Source of the DNA: Acidobacteriota bacterium
GTDB lineage: Bacteria; Acidobacteriota; Blastocatellia; Pyrinomonadales; Pyrinomonadaceae
NCBI GenBank assembly: GCA_003222975.1
Contig: QHXN01000031.1
Coordinates: 1 to 64,000 of the forward strand
DNA: 64,000 nucleotides
Direction of reading: 5' to 3'
In this document: positions 61,597 through 64,000 of the stretch, piece after piece
Position numbering within the stretch: position 1 is the stretch's first letter
Layout: every line of letters begins with the position of its first letter
Notes under the pieces: generated by a model
What the model was told of the DNA's origin: nothing
The model's input: only the letters and a program-made list of their open reading frames with translations
Databases searched by the model: none
Position numbers and translations under genes: made by a program

Positions 61597-61985
61597 ATGA
61601 ATAAATCAGCAATCAACCCGCTGCCCCCGAACTTCGCCAAGTATATCAATCTCGTTTCGGATATTGAGTTGGAACAAGCATTTGATGGAAGCGTGCGCCA
61701 ATTAAACGAGCTAGACAAAAATCTGCTTAACAACCTCGCCGATAAAAGATACGCGGACGGAAAGTGGACGGTAAAAGAGATTCTTCAGCACCTTGCCGAC
61801 TCGGATAGAATTATGTCTTATCAGGCATTGATGCTGGCGCGAAAAGACCCACCGTGCTGCAAGGGTTTGATGAAACTCTGCACGTTAAAAATGCGAACGC
61901 CGCAAGCCGAACAATTGATGACTTGATTGGGGAAATAAAAATTGCGCGGGCAGCGACGAAGGCTTTATTCGATGCGCTCTCCTCT
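61597..61985 (+). pseudogene. DinB-superfamily protein, frameshifted and cut short
   Basis: The start (NFAKYINLVSDIELEQAFDG, then ADGKWTVKEILQHLADSDRI and SYQALMLARKDPP) is a DinB N-terminal half with the metal His in LQHLADSD. Near 61855 the frame moves one base and continues correctly with LQGFDETLHVKNANAASRTI and LIGEIKIARAATKALFDAL. At about 61985 the DinB protein ends in mid-helix and sequence of another family begins. The second metal-His region is lost. This piece is rich in AAA, ATT and TTA codons, unlike the GC-rich surroundings, so it was imported. Confidence 0.65.
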
Positions 61986-62285
61986 CAGGGAGTCGCAGAT
62001 GTAACAGTGTTCGGTCTGGAGCGGGAAGGGGCGGAGGCGCAGATCGAGGTGCGGTCGTTTGCGCCCGCCGACGCGACGCCGGAAGACCCAGTGTGCGGCA
62101 GCGGCAACGGCTGCGTGGCGGCACTCGTGCGTCGCGAAGGGCTGCTTGCCGGCGACTCCTACGTCGCCCGGCAGGGCGGTCGCCTGGGGCGCGACGGGCG
62201 CGTCGAAATTCGGTTTGACGAAGACGGCTCGATCTGGATGGGCGGTCAGGCAGTCACCTGCGTCGAAGGCTTGCTGAACACATAG
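61986..62285 (+). pseudogene. PhzF-family isomerase, C-terminal remnant fused to DinB piece
   Basis: VADVTVFGLEREGAEAQIEV, RSFAPADATPEDPVCGSGNG and YVARQGGRLGRDGRVEIRFD match the C-terminal half of PhzF-type isomerases, whose EDPxTGS motif is here EDPVCGSGNG. The catalytic N-terminal half is absent. It is read in the same frame as the shifted DinB segment, so a chimeric product is conceivable but without a plausible function. GC content jumps sharply at the join (about 61985). Confidence 0.6.
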
Positions 62286-62303
62286 TCTGGCGGCGCGTTC
62301 GGC

Positions 62304-62600
62304 TCATTGTGGAAGGTGTGCTGAGGGCACGAAGTCATCCAGGTCCAGGTATCTACAGTACGGCGGAACCCGCTCGCCCAGGAGGAGTCGCCTCGCGACG
62401 TGCCCGATCTGCCCGGCGGCGTACCGCACTTCGCTCGCCAACTGCGGATAGCCGCACAATTCTTCGCCGATCCGCACGAGCGACTTCCGCGTCCGCTCCG
62501 AAAGGCGGAGTCTCACTTCGCGCTTGATCTGGGGGTTATCACACTCTTCGATCAGGAGATCAAGTCCGTCTAGAAACTGCGCTGCATTCTCCGCCGTCAC
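62304..62600 (-). CDS. Hypothetical small helical protein
   Basis: 98 residues, all-helical character: AAQFLDGLDLLIEECDNPQI, LRLSERTRKSLVRIGEELCG, ASEVRYAAGQIGHVARRLLL, then a less regular tail (YCRYLDLDDFVP). Start GTG 62600 overlaps the upstream stop (GTGA), indicating coupling. Not recognised. Confidence 0.5.
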   Translation of the reverse strand: MTAENAAQFLDGLDLLIEECDNPQIKREVRLRLSERTRKSLVRIGEELCGYPQLASEVRYAAGQIGHVARRLLLGERVPPYCRYLDLDDFVPSAHLPQ

Positions 62601-62854
62601 GCCGTCTTCGAAGACTGTGACCTGCTGCTAACACGCACCTCCCTAGCCACCCAGCGTGAGTCGCAGCGAATCTGGTAGCGGGCGCGGAAGGCTGCGCCGT
62701 CTTTGGCGCGGATGATGAGGCCGTCTACCAGTACCCCTTCGGGCCGGCACGTGAGACGCAGGTGCTCTAAGCCCCGCTCCCCCAGGGCGTCCACATCACG
62801 CTGCGGTGTAAATTGATGTTCGGCGTATTCACCCTCTTCTCCCGGAGGACACAT
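62597..62854 (-). CDS. Possible glycolipid-binding-domain (DUF1089) protein fragment
   Basis: 86 residues from ATG 62854. GLEHLRLTCRPEGVLVDGLI and FRARYQIRCDSRWVAREVRV match the first strands of the putative glycolipid-binding domain (DUF1089), including the I-x-CD-x-xW pattern. The normal domain is about 180 residues, so this is either a fragment or a frameshifted gene. The frame is open further upstream to 63088, but there it runs antiparallel in codon phase with the CGNR gene and is not protein-like. Confidence 0.4.
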   Translation of the reverse strand: MCPPGEEGEYAEHQFTPQRDVDALGERGLEHLRLTCRPEGVLVDGLIIRAKDGAAFRARYQIRCDSRWVAREVRVSSRSQSSKTA

Positions 62855-62952
62855 CTGATATGTCCGTTGCTTCACCAACGCGCCAGGTTTAATATTCAGC
62901 GCTCTTCGGCCTTCTTGGTAAATTGTTGCGCCGCCGAGATGAATCTTCGTGT

Positions 62953-63609
62953 CTATTGCTTTTCTTGCCGTCTTTGGCGGAAGCGGCGCACTTTGGCGAT
63001 GTTGCCGCAGTCGCGCATGTCGCACCACTGCCGGCTCCGGTTGCGGCTCGCGTCGAGGAACAGCCAGCCGCAGTTCTCGCCGCCGCACTGCCGCACCCTG
63101 TTAAGCTCATCAGAAGTTAAGACTTCGGCAGCAGAACGGGCCACCGGCCACAGCACGCGGTCAAGAGAATCGTCATCAATCCACTCAAGAGAGAAGCCGT
63201 CGGCCTTCGACATTAACCTCTGGTGATCTTTCGCAAACGCCAACTCTTCGTTAATCGTCCGCAGGTCAGCTTCGTCGGATCGCTTCCCGCCCAGCCTTGA
63301 TTTGATAATGCGATAGATCGCCTCCCGTAACTTCACGGCTCGTTTCAGAACTGCCCCCGCGGTCTTCGGCCGGTCATCCGCCGCGCGGAGAAGCCGCCGC
63401 GCTTCCTTGTCGGCCAGAAGTCCGGCCCGCGCGCCCCACGCCACGAGGTCCGGGTAAGAGGTGAGCTTGTCGTCCCCTGAGAGATAATCGCCGCGCGCGC
63501 GCTTTGCGGGGGCTTCGCCGACGGCGCGCGCGTAAACGGTGTTCACGAAGTCTAAGCAGAGCCGCCCGCCGACTAATTTCAGATTTCCTGTGGCCCGCTT
63601 CATTGTCAT
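62953..63609 (-). CDS. CGNR zinc-finger transcriptional regulator (ABATE domain)
   Basis: 218 residues. The N-terminal ABATE domain begins LKLVGGRLCLDFVNTV and LTSYPDLVAWGARAGLLADK. The C-terminal treble-clef finger is RQCGGENCGWLFLDASRNRS then RQWCDMRDCGNIAKVRRF: four Cys as in the family, but the signature CGNR is CGNI here, so the Arg thought to contact DNA is replaced. A basic tail follows. A dyad at 63658-63679 in the divergent region is a likely operator. ATG 63609 or 63603. Confidence 0.88.
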   Translation of the reverse strand: MTMKRATGNLKLVGGRLCLDFVNTVYARAVGEAPAKRARGDYLSGDDKLTSYPDLVAWGARAGLLADKEARRLLRAADDRPKTAGAVLKRAVKLREAIYRIIKSRLGGKRSDEADLRTINEELAFAKDHQRLMSKADGFSLEWIDDDSLDRVLWPVARSAAEVLTSDELNRVRQCGGENCGWLFLDASRNRSRQWCDMRDCGNIAKVRRFRQRRQEKQ

Positions 63610-63651
63610 ACAGTCTCACATTCTAAAACGCCTGTAACCGCTAAAACTAAC

Positions 63652-63680
63652 TTGACGGGTTACCAGATCATCAGTAACCT
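63652..63680 (+). promoter_or_regulatory. Promoter with operator dyad
   Basis: TTGACG (63652-63657), 17-base spacer, TAACCT (63675-63680). GGTTAC (63658-63663) and GTAACC (63674-63679) form a perfect inverted repeat that overlaps spacer and -10. A third GTAACC lies at 63634-63639. A repressor bound here, perhaps the divergent CGNR protein, would block the promoter. Confidence 0.5.
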
Positions 63681-63850
63681 GTATCCACATTTTAGACAGT
63701 TACAAGAACGGTCGTCAAATTCGACTGTATTACTTCGACTGGGTGTCGGAAGAGAAGGCGGTGGTGAACGGGGCGCATAGGGTGTTTTGCCTTCGGTTAC
63801 TATGGCCGGAGCTCACGCCGCCGAGGATCGATGAGTAAAGTGGAGGCTGC

Positions 63851-64000
63851 ATGTCAGAGGTCGCAAATGTTCTCGACGAACTGAGATGGATTCACGAGGG
63901 GGACGCTTGGCACGGCGCGGCGCTGAAAGAATCTCTCTCAGGCGTGACGGCAGAACAGGCGGCGGCGCGTCCCGTCGCCGGCGCGCACAGCATTTGGGAA
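63851..64000 (+). CDS. DinB-superfamily protein (partial, runs off the window)
   Basis: 50 codons visible. VLDELRWIHEGDAWHGAALK then ESLSGVTAEQAAARPV and GAHSIWE match the N-terminus of small DinB/DUF664-type proteins; the His of GAHSIWE is the first metal ligand. GGAGG at 63842-63846 fits ATG 63851. Third DinB-type gene in the window after 25734 and 61597, each of a different subgroup. Confidence 0.75.
   Translation, partial: MSEVANVLDELRWIHEGDAWHGAALKESLSGVTAEQAAARPVAGAHSIWE

Overview
The window is a GC-rich bacterial chromosome segment, most likely Acidobacteriota and probably class Blastocatellia. The evidence is a VWFA-related secreted protein of the acidobacterial type (32887-35172), a divergent KH-type Hfq with an N-terminal extension, response regulators with acidobacterial C-terminal tails, the dcw order murB-ftsQ-ftsA-ftsZ, and many secreted NHL, VIT-VWA and Ycf48-like propeller proteins. 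The phylum is an inference from gene families; there is no rRNA here.

Layout. 1-4.1 kb: end of the division/cell-wall cluster (murB end, ftsQ, ftsA, ftsZ). 4.4-10 kb: Hfq-like protein, pdxA broken by one in-frame TGA, two response regulators (one frameshifted) and two secreted proteins. 10-16.3 kb: valS and nadC (overlapping ATGA), a coiled-coil secreted protein, and two XdhC-type proteins flanking an Mpo1-like membrane protein. 16.4-29.2 kb: TMEM175-like channel, MFS exporter, NHL/PKD/HYR/PxKF protein, VIT-VWA protein, Ycf48-like propeller, DinB protein, a large secreted helical protein and an Nfu Fe-S carrier. 29.5-41.8 kb: possible structured RNA, truncated bshA running into nth, a YacP-like NYN nuclease, FKBP isomerase, VWFA-related protein, fused MFS/spermidine synthase, selB, small membrane proteins and hemB. 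41.96 kb: tRNA-Met(CAT) with an integrase remnant beside it. 42.4-52.5 kb: secreted proteins, M15 peptidase, a MacA-MacB type exporter, and a five-gene unit of ECF sigma factor, zinc-finger anti-sigma, Spy-like sensor and ABC-2 exporter. 52.5-64 kb: accessory DNA with truncated or chimeric gene pieces (PD40, DJ-1/PfpI, PaaI, DinB, PhzF), a MocR regulator divergent from a rhodanese/hydrolase/lactonase set, a MerR regulator divergent from a vicinal-Cys protein, and a CGNR regulator.

The most striking structure is a family of about 17 intergenic elements built of 7-base tandem words arranged as inverted repeats. They often fill the whole spacer from the stop codon of one gene to the start codon of the next. 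A few word families (GTGAACC/GTAAACC, GATGAAT/GCGGAAT, TTCAAAG, GGATTTC/GGATTGC, AAAAGGC) recur at unlinked loci. One element is a perfect 42-bp inverted repeat, one encodes the signal peptide of a secreted protein, and several supply C-terminal tails.

Several genes carry an apparent frameshift or stop (5927, ~6840, ~9137, ~26470, ~61855). This could be real decay or consensus error; raw reads would decide.
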